64,000 bases of DNA from Gymnodinialimonas phycosphaerae (GTDB lineage: Bacteria > Pseudomonadota > Alphaproteobacteria > Rhodobacterales > Rhodobacteraceae): NCBI RefSeq assembly GCF_019195455.1, contig NZ_JAIMBW010000001.1, forward strand, positions 3,872,001 to 3,936,000, read 5' to 3'. Both the position numbers and the translations under genes were made by a program. The notes below the pieces were generated by a model that was given only the letters and a program-made list of their open reading frames with translations, was not told the DNA's origin and did no database searches. This document shows positions 25,034-32,746 of this stretch, one piece after another. How positions within the stretch are numbered: position 1 is the stretch's first letter; every line of letters starts with the position of its first letter.

Positions 25034-25383
25034 GGGGGCAAGTCTCCTACCTCAAGGGCAAGGCGGCGGAAGACATTGCGGTGCGCGTGTATATGGACCA
25101 CGGCCACCGGCTGGTAGCGCGCCGCTGGCGTGGCCCGGCGGGCGAGATTGACTTGGTCATGGAAAAGGACGGGGAAGTGGTTTTCGTCGAAGTGAAGGCC
25201 TCTCGCACCCATGCGCAGGCGGCGGCTGCGCTGTCGCAAAGGCAGATCGGGCGGCTTTTGCGCAGTGCAGAACATTGCTTGGGGTCGTTTCCCAAGGGCC
25301 TTGCCACCCCGATGCGGTTCGATGTGGCGCTTATCGACGGCCAAGGCCAGTTCGATGTGATTGTGAACGCGCTGGCGGCTTGA
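25030..25383 (+). CDS. YraN/UPF0102 family endonuclease-like protein, probable CTG start
   Basis: 117 residues with the YraN core: KAAEDIAVRVYMDHGHRLVARRWRGPAGEIDLV, then VVFVEVKASRTH. This is the Holliday-junction-resolvase-like fold with D and ExK catalytic-type residues. Family members begin a few residues before the GQ.SY..G.AAE block, and here that point is a CTG codon at 25030 overlapping the rsmI stop (CTGA). No ATG, GTG or TTG lies upstream in frame nearby, and GTG at 25081 would remove conserved sequence. Translation is probably by coupling to rsmI. Cellular role is not settled. Confidence 0.82.
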   Translation: MRGQVSYLKGKAAEDIAVRVYMDHGHRLVARRWRGPAGEIDLVMEKDGEVVFVEVKASRTHAQAAAALSQRQIGRLLRSAEHCLGSFPKGLATPMRFDVALIDGQGQFDVIVNALAA

Positions 25384-25459
25384 TCCCCTCAGATCGCCCA
25401 TTGCGCCCGAGGTTTTGCCACGCCAAGTAAAGGGTCTGTGCAGCACCGGAGGGGCAAAC

Positions 25460-26398
25460 ATGTTGATCGCATTTCAGATGGATCCGATCGAGGACGTGAA
25501 TATCGACGCCGATTCGTCGTTCCGCCTCGCCGAAGAGGCGCAAGCGCGCAGCCATGAGTTGATGGTCTACACTCCGAATGATCTGTTTTACCGGGAAAAC
25601 AAGGTCTGTGCACGGGCAAGGCGGATCAGCGTGCAGCGCGTCCAGGGCAATCACGTGACGGCGACAGCGCCTGAGATCGTGGATTTGGCTGATGTCGATG
25701 TCATCTGGCTGCGCCAGGATCCGCCCTTCGAAATGGGCTACATCACGACAACGCATCTGCTTGACCGGCTGCGCGGGCAGACCTTGATCGTGAATGACCC
25801 GTTCTGGGTGCGGAATTCGCCTGAGAAACTGATGGTTCTCGACTACCCCGACCTGACCCCACCGACGATGATCGCCCGCGATATCGACATGCTGAAAGCT
25901 TTCAAGGAGGACCACGGCGACGTGATCCTGAAGCCGCTTTACGGCAACGGTGGCGCGGGGGTGTTTCGTTTGACGCCGGAGGATCGGAACCTCAACTCGC
26001 TGCATGAGCTGTTCACCGGGATCAACCGGGAGCCCTTGGTGATGCAGAAGTTTCTTCCCGACGTCTCGGCAGGCGACAAGCGGGTGATCCTGGTGGATGG
26101 CGAACCCGTCGGCGGCATCAACCGCGTGCCCGCCAAGGGCGAGGTGCGTTCCAACATGCACGTCGGCGGCCGTCCAGAAGCCACGGCCCTCACGGACCGG
26201 GAGCGTGAGATTTGCGCCATCATCGGCCCCCGCCTCAAGGAAATGGGTCAGGTCTTCGTCGGCATCGATGTGATCGGCGGCTGGCTGACAGAGATCAACG
26301 TGACGTCCCCCACCGGCATTCAGGAGTTGGAGCGGTTTGACGGCGTCAACATCGCTGCCAAGATCTGGGAGGCGATCGAGCGCAAGGTGACGGCGTGA
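25460..26398 (+). CDS. gshB: Glutathione synthetase
   Basis: 312 residues, ATP-grasp family. AFQMDPIEDVNIDADSSFRLAEEA at the N-terminus and DPPFEMGYITTTHLL, VIL(K)PLYGNGGAGVF and GIDVIGGWLTEINVTSPTG further on match prokaryotic GshB. It joins gamma-glutamylcysteine and glycine using ATP. GGAGGGG at 25448-25454 precedes the ATG. Its stop overlaps the GTG of the downstream hydrolase (GTGA). Glutathione also serves the GST encoded at 28875-29558. Confidence 0.95.
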   Translation: MLIAFQMDPIEDVNIDADSSFRLAEEAQARSHELMVYTPNDLFYRENKVCARARRISVQRVQGNHVTATAPEIVDLADVDVIWLRQDPPFEMGYITTTHLLDRLRGQTLIVNDPFWVRNSPEKLMVLDYPDLTPPTMIARDIDMLKAFKEDHGDVILKPLYGNGGAGVFRLTPEDRNLNSLHELFTGINREPLVMQKFLPDVSAGDKRVILVDGEPVGGINRVPAKGEVRSNMHVGGRPEATALTDREREICAIIGPRLKEMGQVFVGIDVIGGWLTEINVTSPTGIQELERFDGVNIAAKIWEAIERKVTA

Positions 26399-27300
26399 GC
26401 CTGCGGCTCTCCCTGCTCAACCTCGGAGCGCGTGTCATCGGGAAGACGCGGCTGCGGTATGTCCAGCGGCCCGGTAATCAGCGCAAGGATTTCGAGATTG
26501 TCGGAACACTTTTTGGCGGGCGCGGTCGTGGCCTGATCCAGCGTGACGAGCCAGGCGCGCCCCCACGCAGGATTGTCGAGCCGCAGGCAGGCGCGCGGGG
26601 CGTGGTGCTTTATTTCCACGGCGGCGGCTTCATCGCAGGCTCGCCGCAGTCGCATATTGCCTTGATCCGGGCGCTTTGCCGCCGCTCGGGCTGTCGCGTA
26701 GTTGCGCCGGATTATGCCCTTGGACCGGAAGCGCGTTTGCCCGCCGCCCAGGACGACGCCCGCCGCGCATGGGATCAACTGATCGCCGAAGGGATCGCCC
26801 CCTCGCAGATCGTCTTGGCGGGCGACAGTGCAGGTGGGGGCATGGCCCTGTCGTTGATGGCCGAATTGGGGGCCGAGGGCCAGCGCCCTGCCGCCTGCGT
26901 CGCCCTTTGCCCCTGGACGGATCTCACTGGCTCCGGCGCTTCGATGGTCGAGAATGCACGGCGCGATTGCCTTTTGCCGGCCGAGCGCTTGCCGGAGCTG
27001 ATTGGTTTCGCGGCGGGCGACGCGGATCTGACTGACCCGCGCCTTTCGCCGCTTTTCGCCAGTTTCCAAGACCCGGCGCCGACCCTTATCCAATTTGCCC
27101 TCACAGAGATTCTGCGCGACGACGCTTTGCGCATGGCAGATGTCTTGCGCGCCGCCGGAGGCCGGGTCGAGCTGCAGAGCTGGCCCCATGCGCCCCACAC
27201 GTGGCAAGTTTTTGGAGAGGCCGTGCCCGAGGCGCGCGACGCGATCACCAAGGCGGCCACGTTCATCCGCGCCGCGCTAGACCTCCCGCGCGCCGATTAG
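26395..27300 (+). CDS. Alpha/beta hydrolase of the hormone-sensitive lipase (HSL) family
   Basis: 301 residues. The oxyanion-hole motif HGGGF (YFHGGGFIAGSP) is followed by GDSAGGG with the nucleophilic serine, then a C-terminal Asp (REILRDDAL region) and His (PHAPHTWQ) completing the triad. This pattern marks carboxylesterases of the HSL/acetyl-hydrolase family acting on short-chain esters. GTG start overlaps the gshB stop. Its last 24 bases overlap the end of comM on the opposite strand. The physiological ester is unknown. Confidence 0.85.
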   Translation: MSLRLSLLNLGARVIGKTRLRYVQRPGNQRKDFEIVGTLFGGRGRGLIQRDEPGAPPRRIVEPQAGARGVVLYFHGGGFIAGSPQSHIALIRALCRRSGCRVVAPDYALGPEARLPAAQDDARRAWDQLIAEGIAPSQIVLAGDSAGGGMALSLMAELGAEGQRPAACVALCPWTDLTGSGASMVENARRDCLLPAERLPELIGFAAGDADLTDPRLSPLFASFQDPAPTLIQFALTEILRDDALRMADVLRAAGGRVELQSWPHAPHTWQVFGEAVPEARDAITKAATFIRAALDLPRAD

Positions 27301-28818
27301 ACGGTAGCCGATGGCCTCGGCGATATGCGGGGTGCTGACGGTCTCGACCCCGTCAAGGTCCGCGATCGTCCGCGCCAGCCGCATCACGCGGTGATATCCC
27401 CGCGCGGTCAGTTTGAACTTGTCGGCGGCCTGTAGCAGAAGGGCCTTGCCCTCGGCATCGGGCGTTGCGATCTGATCCAGCAGCGCGCCTTCCGCGTCCG
27501 CGTTCACCCGCGCCGATGCGCCAAGCGCGGAGAAGCGCGCCGACTGCACGTCGCGCGCCTTTGCCACACGCGCAGCGATCACAGCACTGGTTTCGCCGGA
27601 GGCGGGCAGATCGAGGTCCGAATAGGCCACAGGTGGCACTTCGAGTCGCAGATCGAACCGATCCATCAAGGGCCCCGAAATCTTGCCCATGTAATCCTGG
27701 CCACAGATCGGCGCCCGGTTGCAGGCCGAGTCGGCGTCATAAAGGTTGCCACAGCGGCAGGGATTGGCAGCGGCAATCAGCAAGAACCGGCAAGGGTAGG
27801 TCACATGCGCGTTGGCACGGGCGACCACGACATCGCCGGTCTCGATCGGTTGGCGCAGGGTCTCCAGCACGGCGCGGGGGTATTCCGGTAACTCATCAAG
27901 GAATAATACCCCGTTGTGCGCCAGGCTGATTTCGCCGGGTTTCGCGCCGCGCCCGCCGCCGACAATCGCGGGCATGGAGGCGGTATGATGCGGGGCCCGG
28001 TAGGGTCGGGTTCGGGAAATCCCGCCCTCGTCCAACAGCCCGGACAGGGAATGGATCATCGACGTCTCCAACGCCTCCGACGCCGACAATGCTGGCAGAA
28101 TGCCCGGTAGACGCGCGGCCAGCATCGATTTGCCAGACCCCGGAGAGCCGACCATCAGGAGGTGGTGACGCCCCGCCGCCGCGATTTCCATTGCGCGTTT
28201 GGCGCGTTCCTGCCCGCGCACCTCCGACAGGCATTTGGGGCCGGGATCGGCGGCGACTTCGCCCGGTTTTGCGGGTTCCAGCGGGGCCCGGTCCGTGAGG
28301 TGGGCGATCAAATCGCCCAAGGATGCCGCCGCAAACACCGGGGTCGCGCCTACCCAAGCCGCCTCTGCGCCACAGCCTAAGGGGCACAGCAGCGTGCGGT
28401 TGTCCTCCCCCGCCGCGAGGGCGGCGGGCAAGGCGCCCAAGACCGGCACCAGCCGTCCGTTCAGGGACAGTTCCCCAAGCGACAATGCGCCTTCCACGCG
28501 CTCTCGCGGTAAGATCCCAAGCGCTGCCAGCAGGGCCAGGGCGATGGGCAGGTCGAAATGAGATCCCTCTTTCGGAATATCGGCGGGCGACAGGTTCACC
28601 GTGATCTGGCGCGAGGGCAGGGCGATGGCCATCGCTTGCAGGGCCGTGCGCACCCTTTCGCGCGCCTCGGACACGGCCTTGTCGGGCAGGCCCACGATGG
28701 CGAAGCCGGGCAGGCCAGCCGTCACGGCACACTGCACCTCGACCCGGCGGGCATCGAGGCCCTCAAAGGCCACGGTGTGGGTCAGGGCGAGGGCATCTGG
28801 GCTGGCGGCTTCGAACAT
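27277..28818 (-). CDS. comM: ComM/YifB family Mg-chelatase-like AAA+ ATPase
   Basis: 513 residues. An N-terminal Lon-protease-like ChlI domain (VEVQCAVTAGLPGFAIVGLPDKAVSEARERVRTAL) leads into an AAA+ module with Walker A GSPGSGKSMLA and Walker B VLFLDELPE, then a C-terminal Mg-chelatase-type domain. ComM is a hexameric helicase that extends the heteroduplex in natural transformation. In Rhodobacter capsulatus it is part of the DNA-uptake set used in gene transfer agent reception. AGGAGG precedes the ATG. A CtrA-like box lies just upstream. Confidence 0.92.
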   Translation of the reverse strand: MFEAASPDALALTHTVAFEGLDARRVEVQCAVTAGLPGFAIVGLPDKAVSEARERVRTALQAMAIALPSRQITVNLSPADIPKEGSHFDLPIALALLAALGILPRERVEGALSLGELSLNGRLVPVLGALPAALAAGEDNRTLLCPLGCGAEAAWVGATPVFAAASLGDLIAHLTDRAPLEPAKPGEVAADPGPKCLSEVRGQERAKRAMEIAAAGRHHLLMVGSPGSGKSMLAARLPGILPALSASEALETSMIHSLSGLLDEGGISRTRPYRAPHHTASMPAIVGGGRGAKPGEISLAHNGVLFLDELPEYPRAVLETLRQPIETGDVVVARANAHVTYPCRFLLIAAANPCRCGNLYDADSACNRAPICGQDYMGKISGPLMDRFDLRLEVPPVAYSDLDLPASGETSAVIAARVAKARDVQSARFSALGASARVNADAEGALLDQIATPDAEGKALLLQAADKFKLTARGYHRVMRLARTIADLDGVETVSTPHIAEAIGYRLIGAREV

Positions 28819-28842
28819 GCCGCCAACCTTTGCCCCTCCTTG

Positions 28843-28858
28843 GTTAGCAAAAGGTTAA
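28843..28858 (-). promoter_or_regulatory. CtrA-like binding site upstream of comM
   Basis: On the minus strand TTAACCTTTTGCTAAC fits the CtrA pattern TTAA-N7-TTAAC with one mismatch in the second half. It is 25 bases upstream of the comM ATG at 28818. The position close to the start suggests either activation at a promoter with a very short leader or repression. Confidence 0.4.
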
Positions 28859-28874
28859 CGTGCCTCCAGCGGCC

Positions 28875-29558
28875 TTAAGAAAATGTCGGAAACGGTACGC
28901 GTTCGAGGGGGGCCTTGTCATACCGCGCGATTTCCTGGGTCTCTTTCATACCCGCCTCGCGCCATTCCACAAAGGAGGGATGGGTCACGATGGCTTTCGC
29001 GTAGGCCTTCGCCGTGTTGGACATGGGCAGGCCATAGGTCAAAAGCCGCGTGGCCAGCGGCGCGTAGAAGGCATCGGCCAAGGTGAATGATCCGAAAAGG
29101 AACGGCCCGCCAGAGCGGGTGATGACGCGGGACAGGATATCCTCGAACCGGGCGACGTCGGCCAGCACTTCGGGCGATGCCTCAAACCCCGCCCAAGCGT
29201 TACGCAGGTTGACGGGGCAGGCGGCGCGCAGGGCTTTGAAGCCATCGTGCATCTCGGAGATAATCGACATGGCCTCGGCCCTTTCTTGGGCGCCCTTTGG
29301 CATCACGCCACGATCTGCAAAGGCCTCGGCCACATGCCAGACGATGGCCATGGAATCCGTCAGCATCCCGCCTTCGGGCGTGCGGGCGGCGGGCACGGTG
29401 CGGGCGGCACCGAAGGCGGCGACGTCCTCGTAGAACGTGGGCCCGTAGATCTCCACCTTGTGGAGGGTGACGGGGATGTCGAAAGGGGCGAAGGCCAGCC
29501 ATCCGCGCAGGGACCAGCTGGAATAGGATTGTTGTCCGATAAGAAGATCATAGGTCAT
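28875..29558 (-). CDS. Glutathione S-transferase family protein
   Basis: 227 residues. The thioredoxin-like N-terminal domain carries the catalytic-type Ser stretch QQSYSSWSLRGWLA (residues 9-22) and the cis-Pro region RTVPAARTPEGGMLTDSMAI, where the TDS motif contacts glutathione. A helical C-terminal domain follows. Likely conjugates or reduces electrophiles using glutathione. A stand-alone gene between comM and the phosphatase; the 5' flank to 29642 has no other gene. The substrate is unknown. Confidence 0.88.
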   Translation of the reverse strand: MTYDLLIGQQSYSSWSLRGWLAFAPFDIPVTLHKVEIYGPTFYEDVAAFGAARTVPAARTPEGGMLTDSMAIVWHVAEAFADRGVMPKGAQERAEAMSIISEMHDGFKALRAACPVNLRNAWAGFEASPEVLADVARFEDILSRVITRSGGPFLFGSFTLADAFYAPLATRLLTYGLPMSNTAKAYAKAIVTHPSFVEWREAGMKETQEIARYDKAPLERVPFPTFS

Positions 29559-29642
29559 GGACGCAGTTAGGGTTGGGTGGCCTGCCGCGTCAATGGAAAG
29601 GCCGTGATGGGGATGATCAGGGCCAATGATAAGGGCCGAGTA

Positions 29643-30218
29643 TCACGGGTTGTGATTGACGGAGGCCAAGGACCAAGCCACGCCGTCGAAGTGCAGTTCC
29701 GAGACCGACAGCGGATCGATCTTCTGGGCAATCATCTGCTTGGGGGGCTGCCCTGTGAGGTGCCCAATCTGGCACAGAATCGCGCCGAAATGCGCCACGA
29801 CGATCAGGTCGCCGTGGGCCGCCATGTGAGCGTCGATCGAGGCACTGACCCGAGCGGCTACGTCATGCCAGCTTTCGCCACCCGGCGGCGTCACGTCGCC
29901 CGGATCATCCCAGAACGCGCGGCTGAGGATGGGATCACGCGCGCCCACTTCCTCAAATCCCAAGCCATCCCAAACACCGAAATCAAACTCGCGCAGTTTG
30001 GCATCATGGGGTAGGCGCACGCGGCCTCCGGCGATGGCGTCGGCGGTGGCGACGCATCGGATCAGATCAGACGAGATGATCGGGGCGTAGGCAGGCAGGT
30101 GGTCGCGCATGCGCGCCACTGCGGCGGTATCCGACAGATCGGCTGGCACATCGCGCCAGCCTGTGAACACCGTCTGGTGGGTCGGCCCATGGCGGATCAG
30201 GAACAGGCGTCTTACCAA
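29643..30218 (-). CDS. Histidine phosphatase family protein, possibly alpha-ribazole phosphatase
   Basis: 191 residues with the phosphoglycerate-mutase-like motif LIRHGPTH (catalytic His near residue 9), a second half with VVAHFGAIL, and an acidic EFDFGVWDG segment. It overlaps the end of cobU by 7 bases, so it is very likely involved in the lower ligand step of cobalamin assembly, like CobC, which removes the 5' phosphate from alpha-ribazole phosphate. Motif and context agree, but the family is broad, so the name is left open. Confidence 0.75.
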   Translation of the reverse strand: MVRRLFLIRHGPTHQTVFTGWRDVPADLSDTAAVARMRDHLPAYAPIISSDLIRCVATADAIAGGRVRLPHDAKLREFDFGVWDGLGFEEVGARDPILSRAFWDDPGDVTPPGGESWHDVAARVSASIDAHMAAHGDLIVVAHFGAILCQIGHLTGQPPKQMIAQKIDPLSVSELHFDGVAWSLASVNHNP

Positions 30219-30763
30219 GGTTCATCCACATCATCGAGTATGGGCCGCCCTTTCAGAATCTGCGGCAGGCCCGCAGTCACATGGACAACCAGGTCGGCCT
30301 GGGCGGCAAGGCGTTGATTGACCTCGCCCTGTGCACGTTGAAACGCACGGGCCAGCGCGTTTTCCGGCACGACGCCGCCCGAGACATCGTTGCTGACCAG
30401 AACCACGGGCGCGCGCATCTGCACCAGAACGTCGAGCATGATCTCCAATTCTTCATCCCAATCGCCATCATCGATCATCAGGTTCGTGAGCCAGAAGGTG
30501 ACGCAATCCAACAGCACGACTTCACCTGCCTCGATCTGGGTCAGCGCCTGAACGGTTTCATGCGGCGCCTCGATCGTGCGCCAGCCGTGACCGGCCCGTT
30601 TTGCGCGGTGCGTGGCGATTTTCTCGTTCATCTCGCCGTCATGGGCCTCGGCGGTGGCGACATAGACCTTGGCCAAGCCGCATTGGCGAACCATGCGTTC
30701 GGCAAAGGCCGATTTTCCGCTGGAGGCGCCACCAAGGACGAGGCTGAGAGGGGGGAGGCGCAA
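30212..30763 (-). CDS. cobU: Adenosylcobinamide kinase / adenosylcobinamide-phosphate guanylyltransferase
   Basis: 183 residues. The P-loop GGASSGKSAFAERM is followed by VYVATAEAHDGEMNEKIATHRAKRAGHGWRTIEAP, which contains the guanylylated His region, then LLDCVTFWLTNLM and VVLVSNDVSGGVVPENALAR, all CobU hallmarks. It phosphorylates adenosylcobinamide and activates it as the GDP derivative. The first usable start is TTG at 30763 with GGGAAAG before it; no ATG or GTG fits. It is transcribed away from rpoH. Other cobalamin genes are not in the window. Confidence 0.9.
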   Translation of the reverse strand: MRLPPLSLVLGGASSGKSAFAERMVRQCGLAKVYVATAEAHDGEMNEKIATHRAKRAGHGWRTIEAPHETVQALTQIEAGEVVLLDCVTFWLTNLMIDDGDWDEELEIMLDVLVQMRAPVVLVSNDVSGGVVPENALARAFQRAQGEVNQRLAAQADLVVHVTAGLPQILKGRPILDDVDEPW

Positions 30764-30780
30764 TTTTCTTTCCCGTTTCG

Positions 30781-30810
30781 TGATCCAAACGACTGATGCC
30801 TGCGTAACAC
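30781..30810 (+). promoter_or_regulatory. Candidate sigma-E (RpoE/ChrR type) promoter of rpoH
   Basis: TGATCC (30781-30786), an 18-base spacer and TAACAC (30805-30810) resemble the RpoE promoter pattern of Rhodobacter sphaeroides (TGATCC, about 18 bases, TAA). The rpoH start codon is 56 bases further at 30866. In R. sphaeroides rpoHII is a direct RpoE target during singlet-oxygen stress. Confidence 0.5.
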
Positions 30811-30865
30811 ATATGAACGAGCGGTAAACGCTTGTCTGAACTGAGTCAGAAAACCGGGGGTCGTT

Positions 30866-31747
30866 ATGGCATTTGATATGGGTGGAGAACACAACCTGTC
30901 TCGTCGCGCGATGAAGGCGGAGTTGTTGGATGCAGAGACGGAATTGCGGCTGGCCTACGCGTGGCGCGATGAACGTTGCGAGGAGAGCTTGCATCGCCTT
31001 GTGACGGCTTACATGCGATTGGCCATTTCCATGGCGTCGAAGTTCAAGCGCTACGGCGCGCCGATGAATGATTTGATCCAGGAAGCCGGGTTGGGCCTGA
31101 TGAAGGCCGCCGACAAATTCGACCCGGACCGCGGCGTGCGCTTTTCGACCTACGCCGTGTGGTGGATCAAGGCGAGCATTCAAGATCACGTGATGCGCAA
31201 CTGGTCGATGGTGCGCACCGGGTCCACGTCGTCGCAGAAGTCGCTGTTCTTCAACATGCGTCGTGTCCAGGCCCGTCTTGAGCGCGAGGCGATGAAGACC
31301 GGCGAGACGCTGGACAAGCACCAGTTGCGCCAGATGATCGCCACCGAAGTGGGCGTGCCGCTGCATGACGTGGAGATGATGGAGGGCCGTCTGGCGGGCT
31401 CCGATTACTCGCTCAACGCCACCCAATCCGCCGAGGACGAGGGGCGTGAGTGGATCGATACGCTGGAAGACGATGGTGAGCAGGCCGAGCATATCGTGGA
31501 GCATTCCCACGACACCGCACAGCTGCGCGAATGGTTGATCGCGTCGATGAATGCCCTCAACGAGCGGGAAAGGTTTATCGTACGCGAGCGCAAGCTGCGC
31601 GAAGACCCCCGGACGCTGGAAAGTCTGGGCACTGAGCTTGGCCTGTCCAAGGAGCGCGTGCGTCAGTTGGAGGCCGCGGCCTTCGGAAAGATGCGCAAGA
31701 CCCTTGAAGCACAGTCGAAGGAGGTTCGGTCATTCCTCGCCGTTTGA
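30866..31747 (+). CDS. rpoH: Alternative sigma factor, RpoH family (RpoH-II like)
   Basis: 293 residues. Sigma region 2 appears as NDLIQEAGLGLMKAADKFDPDRGVRFSTYAVWWIKASIQDHVMRNWSMVRTGSTSSQKSLFFNMR, including the RpoH-box-like segment. Region 4 ends in GLSKERVRQLEAAAFGKMR. The N-terminus and region 2 recall the Rhodobacter RpoH-II form more than RpoH-I. It should direct RNA polymerase to heat-shock and oxidative-stress promoters. A sigma-E-like promoter lies upstream. GGGGG precedes the ATG at 8 bases. Confidence 0.9.
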   Translation: MAFDMGGEHNLSRRAMKAELLDAETELRLAYAWRDERCEESLHRLVTAYMRLAISMASKFKRYGAPMNDLIQEAGLGLMKAADKFDPDRGVRFSTYAVWWIKASIQDHVMRNWSMVRTGSTSSQKSLFFNMRRVQARLEREAMKTGETLDKHQLRQMIATEVGVPLHDVEMMEGRLAGSDYSLNATQSAEDEGREWIDTLEDDGEQAEHIVEHSHDTAQLREWLIASMNALNERERFIVRERKLREDPRTLESLGTELGLSKERVRQLEAAAFGKMRKTLEAQSKEVRSFLAV

Positions 31748-31860
31748 TATATCACGCGCCGCTGGCACTGCTTGCCGGGTTGTTCGCGGTGACGCTGCTT
31801 GTGTCACCGCCGTCGAGTGCGTCAGTCGACGTATTGTCGCGCGCCGCCCTGTCGGAATAG
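31744..31860 (+). CDS. Possible 38-residue hydrophobic peptide after rpoH
   Basis: TTG at 31744 overlaps the rpoH stop (TTGA), the same type of junction as at 4128. The frame encodes a hydrophobic stretch (PLALLAGLFAVTLLVSPPSS) followed by a short polar tail and TAG at 31858-31860. It looks like a small secreted or membrane peptide. There is no independent ribosome-binding site and I do not recognise it, so it may be chance. Confidence 0.25.
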   Translation: MIYHAPLALLAGLFAVTLLVSPPSSASVDVLSRAALSE

Positions 31861-31881
31861 CGCCTTCACTTCGCGTTCTTG

Positions 31882-32655
31882 ATGCCCCACATGGGTAAGA
31901 TGATAACGCGCAGGACCCACAGAATTGTAAACGCCCTCGCCCTTCTGGTCGGGGGCGTTTGCGCATCCGTCATGGTCGGCGTCGCGATCCTGATGTCCGC
32001 GCCGCAACTGGCCTTTGCGCATTCCGCAGGTGACGGGCGCATCATGTTCCATGCCACCCGCCCCCTGTCGCAAGAGGCCGCCCTGCGTGCCGGGGCGGAG
32101 GCCTGGGCCGAGATGCAGGACACGCCGTTCGGCCCACCCGACCACCAGATCGATGTCTATGTTACCGGCGGCGCGGGATGGCGGCATCAGGTCTTCTTTC
32201 GCCCCGCGACCTGGGCCGGAGGGATAACGTATCCGATCCTGTCCACGCGCACGATTTTTCTGCGCGATGTGGATCTTGAGGCGGGGCGGTTAGTGGGCAG
32301 CGAGGGCCCGATCCCCGATCCGCGCGACCTGACGTATTACCTTGTGCATGAGATGACGCATCTGCGCCACGGCGAGACGGTGGGCCCGATTGCGTTTCTG
32401 CGCACGCCGCATTGGGTGCGCGAAGGTATTCCCGATATTGCGGCATTGGGTTCGGCGGACACGGATTTGATGGCGGCGGCGATGGCGGGCGCGGTGTTGC
32501 AGCGCGACACTTTCGGTTCGTATCCGGTGGAGAGGGTGTGCGCGACGATGGTTCTGGCGCAGCCCGGCATGGATATGGTGCGTCTCCTGCGTCTGGATGC
32601 GCCGATGCGGGACCCGCGCAGTTGCATGACACTACCAGCGCTTGTTGTCGAATAG
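31882..32655 (+). CDS. Membrane-anchored gluzincin-like metallopeptidase homologue
   Basis: 257 residues. After a short basic start, a transmembrane or signal segment covers about residues 15-45. The external domain contains HEMTH (His156-Glu157...His160) followed by WVREGIPD with Glu181, the zinc-binding arrangement of gluzincins in the peptidase MA-like group. Thus a zinc peptidase acting outside the cytoplasm is plausible, although no substrate can be named. Several starts are possible (31882, 31891, 31900) with no strong ribosome-binding site. Located between rpoH and coaBC. Confidence 0.7.
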   Translation: MPHMGKMITRRTHRIVNALALLVGGVCASVMVGVAILMSAPQLAFAHSAGDGRIMFHATRPLSQEAALRAGAEAWAEMQDTPFGPPDHQIDVYVTGGAGWRHQVFFRPATWAGGITYPILSTRTIFLRDVDLEAGRLVGSEGPIPDPRDLTYYLVHEMTHLRHGETVGPIAFLRTPHWVREGIPDIAALGSADTDLMAAAMAGAVLQRDTFGSYPVERVCATMVLAQPGMDMVRLLRLDAPMRDPRSCMTLPALVVE

Positions 32656-32746
32656 CAGGCCCCCGGAATGACGGCGCACCTTTTATGATTGAAGGGGTCT
32701 CGCCGCCCGCCTACCGTTGGACATGTCGAGCGGGGGGCGGTTTGAA

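Noticed and set aside
30764..31510. Very long N-terminal extension of CobU
   Set aside because: It is antisense to rpoH. The P-loop of CobU begins directly after TTG 30763.
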